NCBI RefSeq assembly: GCF_963675165.1
Contig: NC_087379.1
Span: 7,594,339 to 7,658,338, forward strand
Length of the DNA stretch: 64,000 nt
Direction: 5' to 3'
Source of the DNA: Halichondria panicea
Taxonomy: Eukaryota > Porifera > Demospongiae > Suberitida > Halichondriidae
Positions 50,290 through 62,660 of the stretch are shown here, piece by piece. The translations under genes were made by a program, and so were the position numbers. Under the pieces are notes generated by a model. That model had not been told where the DNA came from and searched no databases. It saw only the letters and a list, made by a program, of their open reading frames with translations. Each line of letters opens with the position of its first letter. Position 1 is the stretch's first letter.

Positions 50290-53200
50290 TCAAGACGCTC
50301 CAGCTTCATCTGATTCAGCACTAGCATTGTCCAACCATTCATAGAATGAGCGAGTGTTTTGAATACAGTTCCCTTTGCCATACTTCTCTGTGCCGTTGTC
50401 TTTCCACCAGCGGAAACTTTCTTCAGTAATCAACTCCTTATCGTAGAGCTCGTCGAACATCTGTTTGAGTAGCTCTGTGGGGGTGGGTGTGGTTAGGGGT
50501 GTGGTTACAGAAGTGGGGTTACTGTATAGCATAATAATGTACATACATCACACTTTGGCAAGCTATTTTTGGGAGGCCATAACTTCAATAAAAAGCAAGA
50601 ACTATAAAAACTAAAAGATGCATTCTGTAGCTCTTGATACACCCTATCATAATTATGATATGCTTAGATCAAAAAGTTTTGGAAGAAAAAAACAGTTATT
50701 TTAACAAAAGATGAAGGATTATAGCCTTCTGCTAATTCTCACAAAGCACACAGCCCATTGCAGTCTCTCAGAATCAGGAATAACAAATGTGTTCGTAGAA
50801 GGCTTACTAGGGGGGTGCTCCAGCTTGGTGACGACCACTTGCAGGGCGTACAGTATCTGCACCTGCAACTCTCGATCCTCGTCTACGTACTTTTTGAGAA
50901 CTGTTGCTCTCTTTACAAACATATCCTCGTTGTAAATGACGGAGGTACCAGAGCCTGAGGGCAGGGGAGGGGGGGGGGAGTATATAGTAAAGAAAAGGAG
51001 AGATAGTGGGGATGAAGTCAACCCGCACACACACATACATACCTGACACAGTGGCAGAGCAAATGGCGGTTGCTAGGGCATGAACAAAGTCAGGACTCTT
51101 GGAATTCCCCACAGCGCCAGATTTCTAGTGTGTGGGGGGGGGGCAATATCACATGACTCCAGTGTACAACGAAACCACTCACCTCTACCCAGTCAAATAT
51201 ATCATCAACAGTGTTGTCAGTACTGGAAATAAGCTCGGATAACTGTTGATAGTAGGTAGGGATTTGAGGGGCGGGTGTTGGGAGTAGAAACTGGAGGGAC
51301 TACAGAGGGACATGACGTCATACACAATTGTACGCTATGGGGTGTGGTCTCACATACCTGCTTGGTGAGGAACTCTGATACGTCCTCTGAATTAACTCCT
51401 AATTGCGTCCACTCCAGTTTGGAGACCCCCCACAGTGATTGGACCTCCTCCTGTGATCCTAGACTTTGCCCACATTGCACTAGTATCTCGGCCACCATCA
51501 CAGCTGCCTTACCAGACTCCACCTGTCAGCGGGAGAGGAATACAGTTTAAAACCATTTCACCTCACTTTCAAAAGCAAAAAACAGAAATTCTACTCTAAT
51601 CTACGAGAGCCTAGTGCTTTCTCTAATAATAAGGTTTGTATTTCACAAAGGTTGTACTGTATTGTACGTGACTCACGAGTTCCGGAGGGGCCTGTGCTAG
51701 TGTGGAGAGGGGGAGGGCTGCGTGGGCGAAGACAGGAGAGAGGATCTCGGCCAGGTACGGCCATAGCTTGGGGAAATCCATGGCCAAGTCATCAGCTATC
51801 TCAAGCAGCTCGTTAAGTCTGAGGGGGGAGGGAGGTCATTATTTAAATTTAAGATACAATATCCAATCTAAAAATGGAGGGACATTAATTTCATGTAGTG
51901 AACATTATGTGTGTACCCAGACAACACTGACATAATGCCTCACCCGTCCAGGAACTTAGTCTGTGAGAGCAGTCCATCCTTGATCAGCTTCTCCATTAGC
52001 TTGCCAGCTGCTTGCCTTACTACCACCTTTTTCTCCAGTGAGTGCATGATGGCCTCTGAGACTAACACACTGAGCAGGCCAGGGGAGTGCATCTCAACCA
52101 CACACTCGACTGCCTCCTACACACACACACACACATGAGAGAGGTCATACATGTAGCTACAAGGACTAGCTGTCAGTGATATTATTGTGGTTATGCTGTT
52201 TGGAAATTCTCTGTTGCAAGTGCACTCGATCCACTGTAAAAGCTGTAATCCCATACCATCCCACACACAATGACCGCACGCCATTGCCACAATACTAGAC
52301 AGCATTACACGCTATAGATCAGACAAGTACCTTGATGTCAGCATTGTCTGCCAGCTCGTCCACAATGGTTCTTGTTTTCCGTTGTACAGTATCTTCGTCC
52401 AATGCATCTGGCTCTGGAGGAGGGGGTGGTTTGGGGGTGGGGCCACTCATGGAGCGTGAAGGTTTGTTGGTAAGCTTAGCAACGGCATCCAGAGCAGCTA
52501 GCATTTCACTGGTACTACTTCTCTTAGGACCAGACCCAGAGCCACGCCCACTAGGTCCCTTGTCTCGTTTAGAACCACTTGTACTCGAGCGTGATGGTTT
52601 CTTGTCCTTGTCACCCCCTCCTGGGGGGTTGGAGGGAGGGGGTTGGTTCCTAGACCACGCCCCTGGGCGCTGAGGACCGAGGGTGGGTGGGCCAAGCACA
52701 GCCTGTAGGGACACGGAGTGGTGTGTGTTACAGTCAGCTGCAATATAGTCAGTACTGTCTATACCTTAATGCAAGAGTAGATAAGAGTTGCTACCAATTT
52801 GAGCAAATTTTGTATTAACGCTAAATTAAGTCCACGCTAATAATTAAACGCATTTTGAATCTCATAAAAAAACGGGGAAATTTTTTTTGTACTTTTGAGA
52901 GTATGCTAAGCTCTTTTTTCTTCTGTATCTTTCATTCACCTTAATACTAACATTGTCACTCACTGTAGGGTCTTTCTTGTCCTTGCTCCTAAGTGCAGCT
53001 AGTCTCTTAGTGTCCACCTTCGGCTTCTCCCTGGACATTCTCTCTTTGTCCCCCTTAGTGGCATAGGTGGTATACTCCTCTTTACCCATTGGTCCACTTC
53101 TGCTGCGTCTGTCATCGCCTCGTTTACCGTACGACATAGCCTGGTGAGCCGCCACTATCCGTTTGTCCTCTTCCTCGGCTAACTTTGCCTCCGCATGGAT

Positions 53201-56200
53201 CTGACGAGGTAATGAAGCAACTTATGAGCAATAGGTTACGTTACGTAGGAGCTGAAGTATTGCAAAAAGAGTAAAAAATCAGAATCTGACATAAGATTTG
53301 TTCAACACCTGTGAAGCTAGTACATGTATACACACACAATGACATGACATGTACATGATATACCTGACGTACAGGTACAGGGTACATGTACATGTACATG
53401 ATGTACAAGTAAGGTAACACAACAGAAGTCTCATACATGTACTGACAGCTGTGTACCTGATCGATGGTCTTCAACCCGGAGGTCTGACTTAGTCGAGGGA
53501 TCCATTCATTTCTACGCAACTCTTGAACGTCTTGAAGCATGAACTTTATCCTCGCTGGAATCTTGCCTCTCTTGATGATGTCATTAATCCTACCAAAGTA
53601 GCCATCAATCCGTTGCTGTGGGAACCAGAAAAACAATCTACATGTAACAGACAATCCAACCAAACAGCTACTAAATGCAACTTGATATTGGACGTTCCTA
53701 ACACAAGTTATAGACATTTAAAGACAGCTCTGAAAACAGGCCTGATTTTGATGAAAACTCTGAAAAAGCACCCACTTACATGTATAGCAGCCCACCCACG
53801 CTTTTCACACTATGCAAATACACAAACAGAAGACAGAGAGACCACACCCCCTGACTCACCTTAGCCTCCGTGTGGTCGAGCTCCTTCCCTGTGGTGGTGA
53901 TGAGGCGAGCGAAACACTCGAGACTCTCCTCATCCGATGATGACTTGAGCAGGCGCACGATACATTCGTGCATGATGGTCTCGGACAGCATCGTCAGTTT
54001 GAATAGCTCTCCTATAAACCGAATGTTCCCCAGTGACCTCCTACGCGACGTTGTGTCAAACTCTTCTAGCTCGGCTTCGAGACGTTTCTTGTCCTCGGGA
54101 TTGGCGGCCTCATCGATGGCTATAGTCATCTCCAAGTGTTGTTCGTCTTCTTTCTTGTTCTTCTCAAACTCAATCTAACAGGGGAGGGGGTTAGGTTGTG
54201 TTTATAAGCACGTGTACTGATAATCAAGGGTAGCTCTGAAAACAGGCCTCATTCTGAATAATGACCCACTTTAATATATAGCCACTTTTTTTTCTCCAAA
54301 AAATGAAACATTTTGGGCCCAGTACTGACAATTTGATCACCAGCACACATGATTACGTCCCAGCTACATTCCCCAGACCACACCCACCTGACACTTGGTG
54401 AGCAGCTCTCGTCTGAAGTTGGTCTGCTTTATCTTGCCATTATCCTCATACTCCACTTTTAGAGGACTGAGCACCTTACACAGGTTGGCATAGGCTATGC
54501 TGAAGCTGGGCTCCTCCAAGGCCTGGGGGGGTCATGTACATGTACAAACAATTTAGACAAGTACGAGGCATAATGTTATCCTCGACATCTGCTGAACACA
54601 CACTAGTACCAAGGACGTATAAAAAGAGAGAGGACATGCAACTGACTATCAACCCTACGTGTGAGCAAAAAGCTACAGACCAGATATATACTATGCACTG
54701 TACACAAAAATCTATTAATAGAATTTATTTTTAGATATTACTACCGCCCCCTTTAGTTTTTGCTCGCAAGCTGTTGCATGCCCTCTCTCTTTTTATACGC
54801 CCTTGCTAAGCACACAGACTACGGTAGAAGACATACCTTTGTGAAGATTTTGTCTATGCAGACTTGCAGCCGCTCCTGAGTGTTGATGGCTAACTCGAGC
54901 GCTTGCTCAGCGAGTTTCTGGAACTTTGTGGGCGTGAGTTTGTTGAGGATGCCCTGAAACTTTCGATACAAGTCCATAGTCTCTTTATCATCGCCCGTCA
55001 TCTCGGCTAGGGTTTCTTGAGGCCGCACCCACCTCTTCTCCGCCTTGTGTAGATCCACCTTCTGTAAGGGGGGGGGGGGGGGGGGGGTGGTGATCCATAC
55101 TGGTCGGTTATGATGGTTAGTACTAAACACAATATAAAAAAGGCTTAATATCGATAAAGATATTTTTATTTCACTGTACAACAACAGAGAGCTAATTGTA
55201 TAGAGTATCAGCTACACGCTCGTCATTGTAGCTCACCTCTGTCCCTATTGGTTGATGAGAGATCCTCTTCGGCTCAGAGCCTCTACGCATCCCTCCTCCA
55301 CCGCCACCACCACCACCGCCACCACTCTTCTTGCCACCATAGCCCATCATAGGTGCTGAAGGAGAGGGGCCCCTGTGCACACACACAAATACAATACAAC
55401 ATAAAACCTTTTTTATTATTATTTATTTTGCAAACTTACTTTAACAGCGCTTGCCCTCCTCCAATCTGGAACACATCAAAGACCTTCTTGAGGCCAGCTG
55501 GAGGTTCTTGACACGCCCTGTCCCCGGCAAATCTGAGCAGAAAGTCTCGATCATACTTCTTAGGTTTGTCCTCATCAACTGGAGAATATTATATAAATAT
55601 TATAACAGAAGCAATCTACTCCACGCTTACCAGGGGGCTCGATGACAGTCTGCACAGGGGGTTGTGTCTTCATCGGGGGTTGTGTCTTCACTGGGGGTTG
55701 CTTCACAGGAGGTTGTGTTTTCACAGGGGGTTGCTTCACTGGGGGTTGTGTTTTCACTGGAGATTGCTTCACAGGGGGTAGTGTCTTCACTTGGGGTTGC
55801 GTCTTCACTGGGGGTTGTGGCTCCACAGCGCTGACCACTTCAGGTTCAGGTTCGGATTTTGGTTCAGGTATAACGACCTTCTTGACCTCTGGTACCTCCT
55901 CCTTGACCTTAGGTACCTCTTCCTTGACCTCAGGGGCAGCAGGAGTGGGCTTCTCCACAGGAAGTGTGTTGACTGTTTCCTGTTCTACTGCAACCTTCAC
56001 TTTAGGAAGTGTCTCTGTGGATCGTGGATGAATAAGCCACCAGCATATTAGAGAATGGCAGGTGCTACCTTCTCTATTAGTAACATCACATTAACATCAA
56101 CTAGAAGCAATTTCTATATATACATGTATCAAGAAATGAAATGGCATTTATTGTTAGCGTACTATTATTGATGTCATTTCAACACTACAGTCAGTACCTG

Positions 56201-57582
56201 GTGTGGGTGGTGCTTCAACAGGCACTGTGGGGGGTGGTTTCACCAGCGGCTCCTCCGCCAATGGTACCATTAGCTCTGTGGGGGGTGGTTCCAGGGGAGT
56301 CGTGGGCTCAGCGCTAACAATCTCCTCCTTGGTCTTCTCCACACCACCACCGTTAATGACAGGGGCTTCCCCCTCTCCAGTCTTGACCTCATCAGGACGT
56401 CGGATTATAGCATTGGGACGAAACTCTGTCACCGGTGGCGGTTGCACCACAAGAGCGGGCCGAAACTCTTGAGCTATTGGTTGCCTAGGTACAAAGACAG
56501 GGGAAGATGTGTTCATGGCATGCACTTGGGTTATGAATGTTTGTGCAATTTCAGGTCTTTGGGCATTCATTTTCGGGTCTGGCAGGAGGCCACCCTGAGG
56601 CGCAGTGGGTGGGGCACTAGACACAGGGGGTGGGCTACTGCCCGTTTTTGCTTTGCTAAGTTTCACTTCGGTCCCAGTGTTGGGATCCACAATTTTGATT
56701 GCTTTCGAGACTTTCTTTGCAGCTGGCAGTGTTTTAGGCTGAGCTGGGACAGGGTAGGTGACTTGACTATTGGCGACAAGGCCTGTGCTAACCGGCATTG
56801 GTGGCTGTATCGGCATACCGGCCACAACTGCTGGGTTGCTCAGGTTCATAGGGTTAATTTGTTGAGGAATTTGCTGCTGATGACCGAGTAAATGCTGCTG
56901 ATAGAGGGCGTACTGATTAGGGTGGAGTCCAATAACCTGAGGCTGCTGGTACGGGGTGTACATCGGGGATCGTATGAACTGTGTTCCAGCGGGTGCAGTG
57001 GTGGAGAGAGCTTGCTGTTGGCCGGGGTAATGGAGCAGCCCTGCGTTGGGCATCATCCTGGGGCCTACTGTTTGCCCTGAAGGTACTTGAGAGCGAGGCG
57101 TCATCTGAGCGGAACGGTAACGCCTGTGTAGAGAGAGAGGTATGATAAGCTAATTATAGCTAATTGACCAACACAATTTAACGTACAAAAATTAACAGTA
57201 TACAGAGCTAGACAACACTCGCAGCTAAATAAAGTCTAAATAACGTCTGACACATGATCGCAACAGTAGCAAGCTATGATGATACTAACCCTTCCCTACC
57301 GTATTGCTATATAGAATGATTTGCGAGCATAACATAGCGAGGGTTGTTCAATTCACAAAACCTAAAATTTAATTATTACTAGTAAATACACACGATCCTT
57401 GTCAGAACGCAATAGTTGATCGCAAAAGTCAAATTTTTTGTCGATTTGGCTGATTTTTCACCAGCAAAATATTCTAGTAATACGGTAACTCTGCTATATA
57501 CAACTAACGGTTGATCGCTGTTACGACCACGTCCGCCGGACCGTGGGCGGTAGCCGCCTCCCGAGTACTGTTGGGTGGTCAT
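50290..57582 (-). CDS. EIF4G: translation initiation factor eIF4G
   Basis: eIF4G is the scaffold that joins cap-bound eIF4E, eIF4A and eIF3 on mRNA. The first exon (57582-57509) encodes [21 protein letters not shown] Pro/Gln-rich N-terminal exon follows (57122 to about 56154), then Val/Lys/Pro repeats. The canonical eIF4E-binding motif YxxxxL-phi is visible as [11 protein letters not shown] at about 55545. MIF4G is recognisable from [14 protein letters not shown] (55060) through [14 protein letters not shown] to [14 protein letters not shown] (53520), the last a highly conserved signature. After a basic linker comes an MA3 domain ([20 protein letters not shown] near 52330 onward) and a C-terminal W2 domain ending [20 protein letters not shown], stop at 50290. 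This full domain order matches the long eIF4G1/3 type. A 55300-55320 polyglycine run is a local oddity. Confidence 0.92.
55640..55835. repeat. coding repeat of about 24-36 bp in eIF4G ([11 protein letters not shown])
   Basis: The minus strand encodes repeats of [11 protein letters not shown] in the eIF4G N-terminal half, between the Pro/Gln-rich region and the eIF4E-binding exon. Plus-strand unit: 'gggggttgtgtcttcactgg'. The repeat keeps frame and alternates KTQ with KQP. Confidence 0.8.
57299..57485. mobile_element. short MITE with CCGTATT ends, TA-flanked
   Basis: The left end ccgtattgctatatagaatg and the right end (reverse complement) ccgtattactagaatatttt form imperfect inverted repeats with TA on both outer sides (57297 and 57486). 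It lies in the first intron of eIF4G. A diverged copy in reverse orientation lies at about 59970-60175, in an intron of the first PQLC2-like gene. Confidence 0.7.
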
Positions 57583-57655
57583 GGTGGGTGTGGTCAATGA
57601 TATACTAATCGATGACCTGAATCTAACGTCTGACTATGAGAATGAATGCTCCTGA

Positions 57656-58060
57656 GCTCCAGGGTGACCTATAGTGTGGGCTGTGTGTGTGGTGGGTGGT
57701 GACCTATAGTGTGGGCTGTGTGTGTGTGTGGGGGGGGGTGGTGACATATAGTGTGGGCTGTGTGTGTGTGTGTGTGTGTGGTGACCTATAGTGTGGGCTG
57801 TGTGTGTGTGTGGGGGGGTGGTGACATATGTGTAGGCTATGTGTGTGTGTGTGTGGGGGGGTGGTGACCTATAGTGTAGGCTGTGTGTGTGTGTGTGGGG
57901 GGGTGACCTATAGTGTAGGCTGTGTGTGTGTGTGGAGGGGGGGGGTGACCTATAGTGTAGTGTGTGTGTGTGTGGGGGGGGTGACCTATAGTGTAGGCTA
58001 TGTGTGTGTGTGTGTGTGTGTGTGGGGGGTGGTGACCTATAGTGTAGGCTGTGTGTTATG
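57656..58060. repeat. G/T-rich minisatellite upstream of eIF4G
   Basis: Eight to nine units of about 40-50 bp share 'gtgacctatagtgtaggctg' followed by a variable (TG)n and G5-8 run. It starts about 75 bp from the eIF4G start codon, so it probably overlaps the promoter or 5' UTR. The G runs and alternating TG could form non-B DNA. Confidence 0.9.
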
Positions 58061-58919
58061 TAACTATGTTAGGATTGCACAATTATGACTGGGCAGTACA
58101 GGGAAATCACACAACAGTACACTACACACTAAGAGGGGGTGGGAGAGGGTTTAAAGGTCAAGCTCAATAACAACTAGATGCAGGCAAACTTCTACGCACT
58201 ATGCAATACAGTGTACCTATGTGTGTCTTACTACTATATAGTTAATGTACACTGTATATGTTATCTTAGCGGTGGTGTGTGTGTGTGTGGGGGGGGGGGG
58301 GCCCACCTGTGTGGCCGGTTCTAACAATTCTGATCGCCTGAGGTGGTGACCAGGTCTACACAGTCTGTCTCTAATGGTGATAGAGGGACGAGGTGTGTGT
58401 GGGGTGGTGTGGGCGTGTACGAGCCTCGGACAGACACTGGGTGTGTGTGAGCAGGGAAGAGACAGTCTCTAGTGGTGACCTGACACGGAGGGGGCTCTTA
58501 GCTTGAGGGCTCAGGGGACTTGACTGTGTAGAATCGTTGATGACGGGTCTATTAACTTAACAATCAAGAGTCGATTATAGTGGATTTCACTGACTTGCTG
58601 TGGGTCTCTGGTCTTCTTGTGTGTAAATACGTTGTATCTAGTCTTGTTACTATTACTTACTAACCTATAGAAGCTAGAATAAAGCCGATCCGAGAGGATA
58701 CAGATGGTTAAGGTCTTGTGCCTATCGTAGGAAAGGCATAAAGGAAGCATGGACTTGTTCCAATTACAAGTATTGGTAGATCTCCGTGTGAAATTTCTCG
58801 GAAATTTCATAACTATGGGCTACATTATGTGAACAAAGAGAGATAAATATAGATACATGTGTGTTAGGTAGATTCACTGCTCTTAGGCTATATTTATCGC
58901 TTCAGCTGATAGCCTACGG
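58061..58919. other. intergenic region between eIF4G and PQLC2-like gene 1
   Basis: No gene is visible. It contains a second short TG/G11 run (58270-58305) and otherwise unique sequence. The two flanking genes diverge and their promoters must lie here or in the adjacent minisatellite. Confidence 0.5.
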
Positions 58920-59538
58920 ATGGATGGACTACTGTGGCTGCAAATCAACGAGACCAACTTGTCAAGCTCCTGTCCTAGCAATGTGACTGACCCCCAGACC
59001 TCAGGCTGGGTGTTTGTAGTGTTTGGAGAATGTGTCGTGAACTTAAGACAATGGTTTGCCTTCTGGATAGGGCTCAGCTCCATTCTCTTCTGGCTTGTGG
59101 CACAAGTACCGTGAGTGTATGTGTGCCCTCAGGCTCTGTATTAGCATACGCTAAGTGTGTGTGACTATACGTATGTACATGCAGTCAGTTGGTGAAGAAT
59201 TGCCGCACTGGTAAGGGGGACGAAGCTCTGTCCTTCTGGTTCCTGCTGCAGTGGTTCCTCGGAGACGCTACCAATCTATTAGGAGCCCTTCTGTCGCACC
59301 AGTTGGGCACTCAGGTAAATATTTCGTCAGTGCTGTGAATCCATCACCTGATATATTCATCATTATGCATGGTAAGCATCACTAACAACTTTTCCTTGTA
59401 TGTACATGTAGATTGCCACGGCTGTGTACTTCGTTATCATGGACAGTATCACAATGCTACAGTTCCTGTATTACGTTATAAAAAATCAAGGAGTCAAAGG
59501 TATTAGCAATCCTCCCCGTGACAGTCACACCACCCACC

Positions 59539-59623
<85 letters not shown>

Positions 59624-60677
59624 TAGGGCTTCTCAACTGCTGCAAGATGAAGAAGAGTCCTACATTACTGGCTGGTCTCCTCCCTGGAGTAGTGTGTGGT
59701 CTCCTCCTGGCCTCCCAGGGTCCCTCACTGTGGACACACTCCTATCAGACTCCACCCTGGACCGGGAGAACACTCAAGGATATTGACATCAAAGACGTGT
59801 TTGATGTGAATGACCCTGAGGCCATAGCTGGGTATGTGCTGGGCTGCATCTCAGCTATCCTCTATGTCATGTCCAGGGTCCCCCAGATCGTCAAGAACGT
59901 GAGAGCATGCACACTAACTTTGAGTGGCCATTTTATTATAATGACGGTAGAATGGGTTGTAGAATTACAGTAGAATGATTAGTTACTAGAATATTTTGCG
60001 GGTAAAAAACCTTTGCGAATGAGCCAAATCAGCAGAAAATTTTACCATTTGTGGGCAAAGATCGTGTGTATTTACTAGTAATAATTTAGGTTTGGCGGTG
60101 TTGCGAATTGATCAACCCTCGCATAGTTCGCAAATGTTTGATGCTCGCAAAACTTCTGGTACAGTAGAATACAATAGAACATGTCTGTCTTCTCTTGCAG
60201 TTTAGACGATGCTCTGTAGAGGGTCTCTCTCCCGTCATGTTTGTGCTGGCCATACTGGGCAATGTAACGTATGGACTGGGTATATTCCTCTACTCTGTGG
60301 ACCCAGTCTTCCTCCTACAACGACTGCCCTGGCTCGTGGGAAGTGTGGGGACCCTCTTCTTTGACTTCACTGTATCCTATAGCATGTGTGTGTACAATGA
60401 CTTCACTGTGCCCTGGATGACACACATGGGAATTATGATCACACATTTCCTGGTAGAACTATGATCACGTTATGTGTTCTCCTTCACCTGGCAACAGATT
60501 CTGCTCCAGTTTCTGATGAGTGTATGCAGACGTCATGCCCGTCACCTGTATCTAGGGGTGGAGGGGGGAGAGACTGAGCCGCTACTAAGTCATGTGAGCA
60601 GCACGAGTGAGAAGAGTTTACAGGTGGCCAATCAGAATAAGAGAAGGAGAGGAAGTATCTCTCCAGATCGTGGATAG
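58920..60677 (+). CDS. SLC66A1: PQ-loop lysosomal amino acid transporter, tandem copy 1
   Basis: PQLC2/SLC66A1 exports cationic amino acids from lysosomes. Exons at about 58920-59111, 59185-59313, 59412-59499, 59627-59898, 60201-60372 and 60498-60677 encode an N-glycosylation-prone lumenal N-terminus (NETN, NVT), then helices with the first PQ-like loop VAQVPQLVKNCRTG, LQWFLGDATNLLGALLSHQL, LLAGLLPGVVCGLLLASQ, and the second PQ loop YVMSRVPQIVKNFRRCSVEG with LSPVMFVLAILGNVTYGLGI. The C-terminal tail has an acidic dileucine motif ETEPLLSH, as expected for lysosomal sorting. It is the most divergent of the three tandem copies. Confidence 0.88.
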
Positions 60678-60856
60678 ATATCAGACTGATATATTTCATT
60701 TTTGTATACTTATCATGTTTGGCAGGTAAATAATATTATTTATTAAGACTGTTAGGTCATTAGTACCAGCCCCACCCCTCTTTCTTTAGAAAGGGATTTC
60801 CCCCAGTTGTGTGCCCCACACACGACCTTGTATAGCTAGCTATCTATCTGTTGGCT

Positions 60857-62073
60857 ATGGCGTTCTTCCTGCAAGAGGACTGGACTGACTACTACAATGA
60901 GAGCTGCTCTGAGAACATCACTGGTCCCCTGGGATCTTGGTGGGTGCACAAGGCCTTTGGGCAGTGCATAGGCAATGTGAGACAGTGGTTTGCCTTCTGG
61001 ATTGGTCTCAGCTCCATCCTCTGCTGGATGATGGCCCTCATCCCGTGAGTCTGTTCCCCCCCCTCCCCCGTGGCCCACCCTTCTGTGTGTGTGTGTGTGT
61101 GTGTGTGGTAGGGATACTGTGGCTGCACTGTTGACAGCTAGCTAGCTACAATCTGTAGAAGGGGGGGGTGGGGCTGCTAGTTTCATCTTTATTGTCCCAC
61201 AGGCAACTGGTAACTAACTGTCGGACAGGGAAGGCAGACGAAGCTCTGTCAGTGTGGTTTCTCATGCAGTGGATGATGGGTGACCTCACCAACCTACTAG
61301 GAGCTGTACTCACAGGGCAACTCTTCACACAAGTACGACTTCTATAGACTCAATATACACATAACCACTGACCCAACAGATTGCTACAGCAGTGTACTTT
61401 CTGATGATTGATTGTGTCATTGTCTCTCAGTATTTCTACTATCTCATTAAGAATCAAGGAGTCCAAGGTGTGGCTCTTTCATTGTACCATGTATAGCTAT
61501 GTATTGTTTTAATAGGTCTTCGTAGTTTCTTCAAAGACAAGCCTCAAGTACTGGCTGGTCTTCTCCCCGGAGTGGTGTGTGGTCTCCTCCTGGCCTCCCA
61601 GGGCCCCTCACTGTGGACACACTCCTATCAGACCCCACCCAGGACCGGGAGAATACTGCAACAGAGCCGGGAGATTGACTGGGAAGATATCTTTGATTTC
61701 GACGATGCAAAAAGTGTTGCTGGGTATGTGCTGGGATGCATCTCTGCTGCTTTCTATGTCTTTGCACAAATCCCTCAGATTATAAAAAATGTGAGTATCA
61801 TTGTATAAATGTAACCTCCAAAGCAATTTTGTTGTAATTATCTATGCAGTGCAGACGATGCTCTGTAGAGGGTCTTTCTCCAATCCTGTTCATACTGGCC
61901 ATGATGGGAGAAATCACGTACTGTCTGGGTATATTCCTCTACTCTGTGGACCCAGTGTTCCTATTGCAGAGATTGCCCTGGATTGTGGGGAGTGGTGGGG
62001 CATTGGTCTTTGAGTTCACTGTATCCTCTATAATTGTATACATCAACTAGTCAACATTACTCTATACAGCATA

Positions 62074-62129
<56 letters not shown>

Positions 62130-62530
62130 CGTGCGTGCGTGCGTGCGTGTGTGTGTGTGTGTGTGCGTCGTGCGTGCGTGCGTGCGTGTGTGCGTGTATG
62201 GGTATGTGTGTGTGTGCGTGTGTGCGTGTATGGGTATGTGTGTTTGTACCTCAGTATAATTATAATAATTATAGTTAATATGTGTGCATTGTAATGTACC
62301 TATATATAGTGTGTGTATGTGTGTGTTTGTACCTATAGTATATTGTTATGGCCTTAGCTATTGCTCAGATAGTGGTGCAGTTTGTGGTGAGCTGGATTGC
62401 TAAGTGTCGCCGCGTCAAACAAGTGGAGGAAAAGGAGCCATTGTTAGCAGTTCGTTACAATAAGTACGAGGAAACTGAACATTCTGATACAGAGATTTTT
62501 GTAGATAAAACAAATCGAACAGTGGTATAA
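60857..62530 (+). CDS. SLC66A1: PQ-loop lysosomal amino acid transporter, tandem copy 2
   Basis: Six exons (about 60857-61045, 61208-61332, 61380-61467, 61517-61791, 61850-62029, 62370-62530) follow the same structure and intron phases as copy 1. It starts MAFFLQEDWTDYYNESCSEN. PQ-loop motifs are MALIPQLVTNCRTGKADEAL and AQIPQIIKNCRRCSVEGLSP. The C-terminus carries the dileucine sorter EKEPLLAV, then ends NRTVV. Intron 5 has a very long TG/CG tract (62078-62240). A polyadenylation signal AATAAA is at 62594. Exon 1 is almost identical to copy 3, so these two arose by a later duplication than copy 1. Confidence 0.88.
62078..62245. repeat. TG tract with CGTGCG variants
   Basis: A pure TG run is followed by two copies of a 'gtgcgtcgtgcgtgcgtgcg' block separated by TG. 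The internal higher-order duplication shows stepwise growth. It lies in intron 5 of PQLC2-like copy 2. Confidence 0.9.
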
Positions 62531-62593
62531 TATTCATTACTTGTTTTTTGTTTGAGTGGACACATGACACTATCATTATATATACACCATTGG

Positions 62594-62599
62594 AATAAA
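62594..62599 (+). terminator. polyadenylation signal of PQLC2-like copy 2
   Basis: An AATAAA hexamer lies 64 bp after the stop codon and just ahead of the start of copy 3. Confidence 0.5.
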
Positions 62600-62660
62600 T
62601 ATGCTAAGTTGACATGTGAGATACACATAGATCTAGCTAGTTTTGGCTAAAGCTATACTT

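Noticed and set aside
55566-56051. Plus-strand Gly-Cys-rich frames (TGGCVFTGG repeats)
   Set aside because: They are antisense to the Val-Lys-Pro repeat of eIF4G, which is supported by flanking conserved exons.
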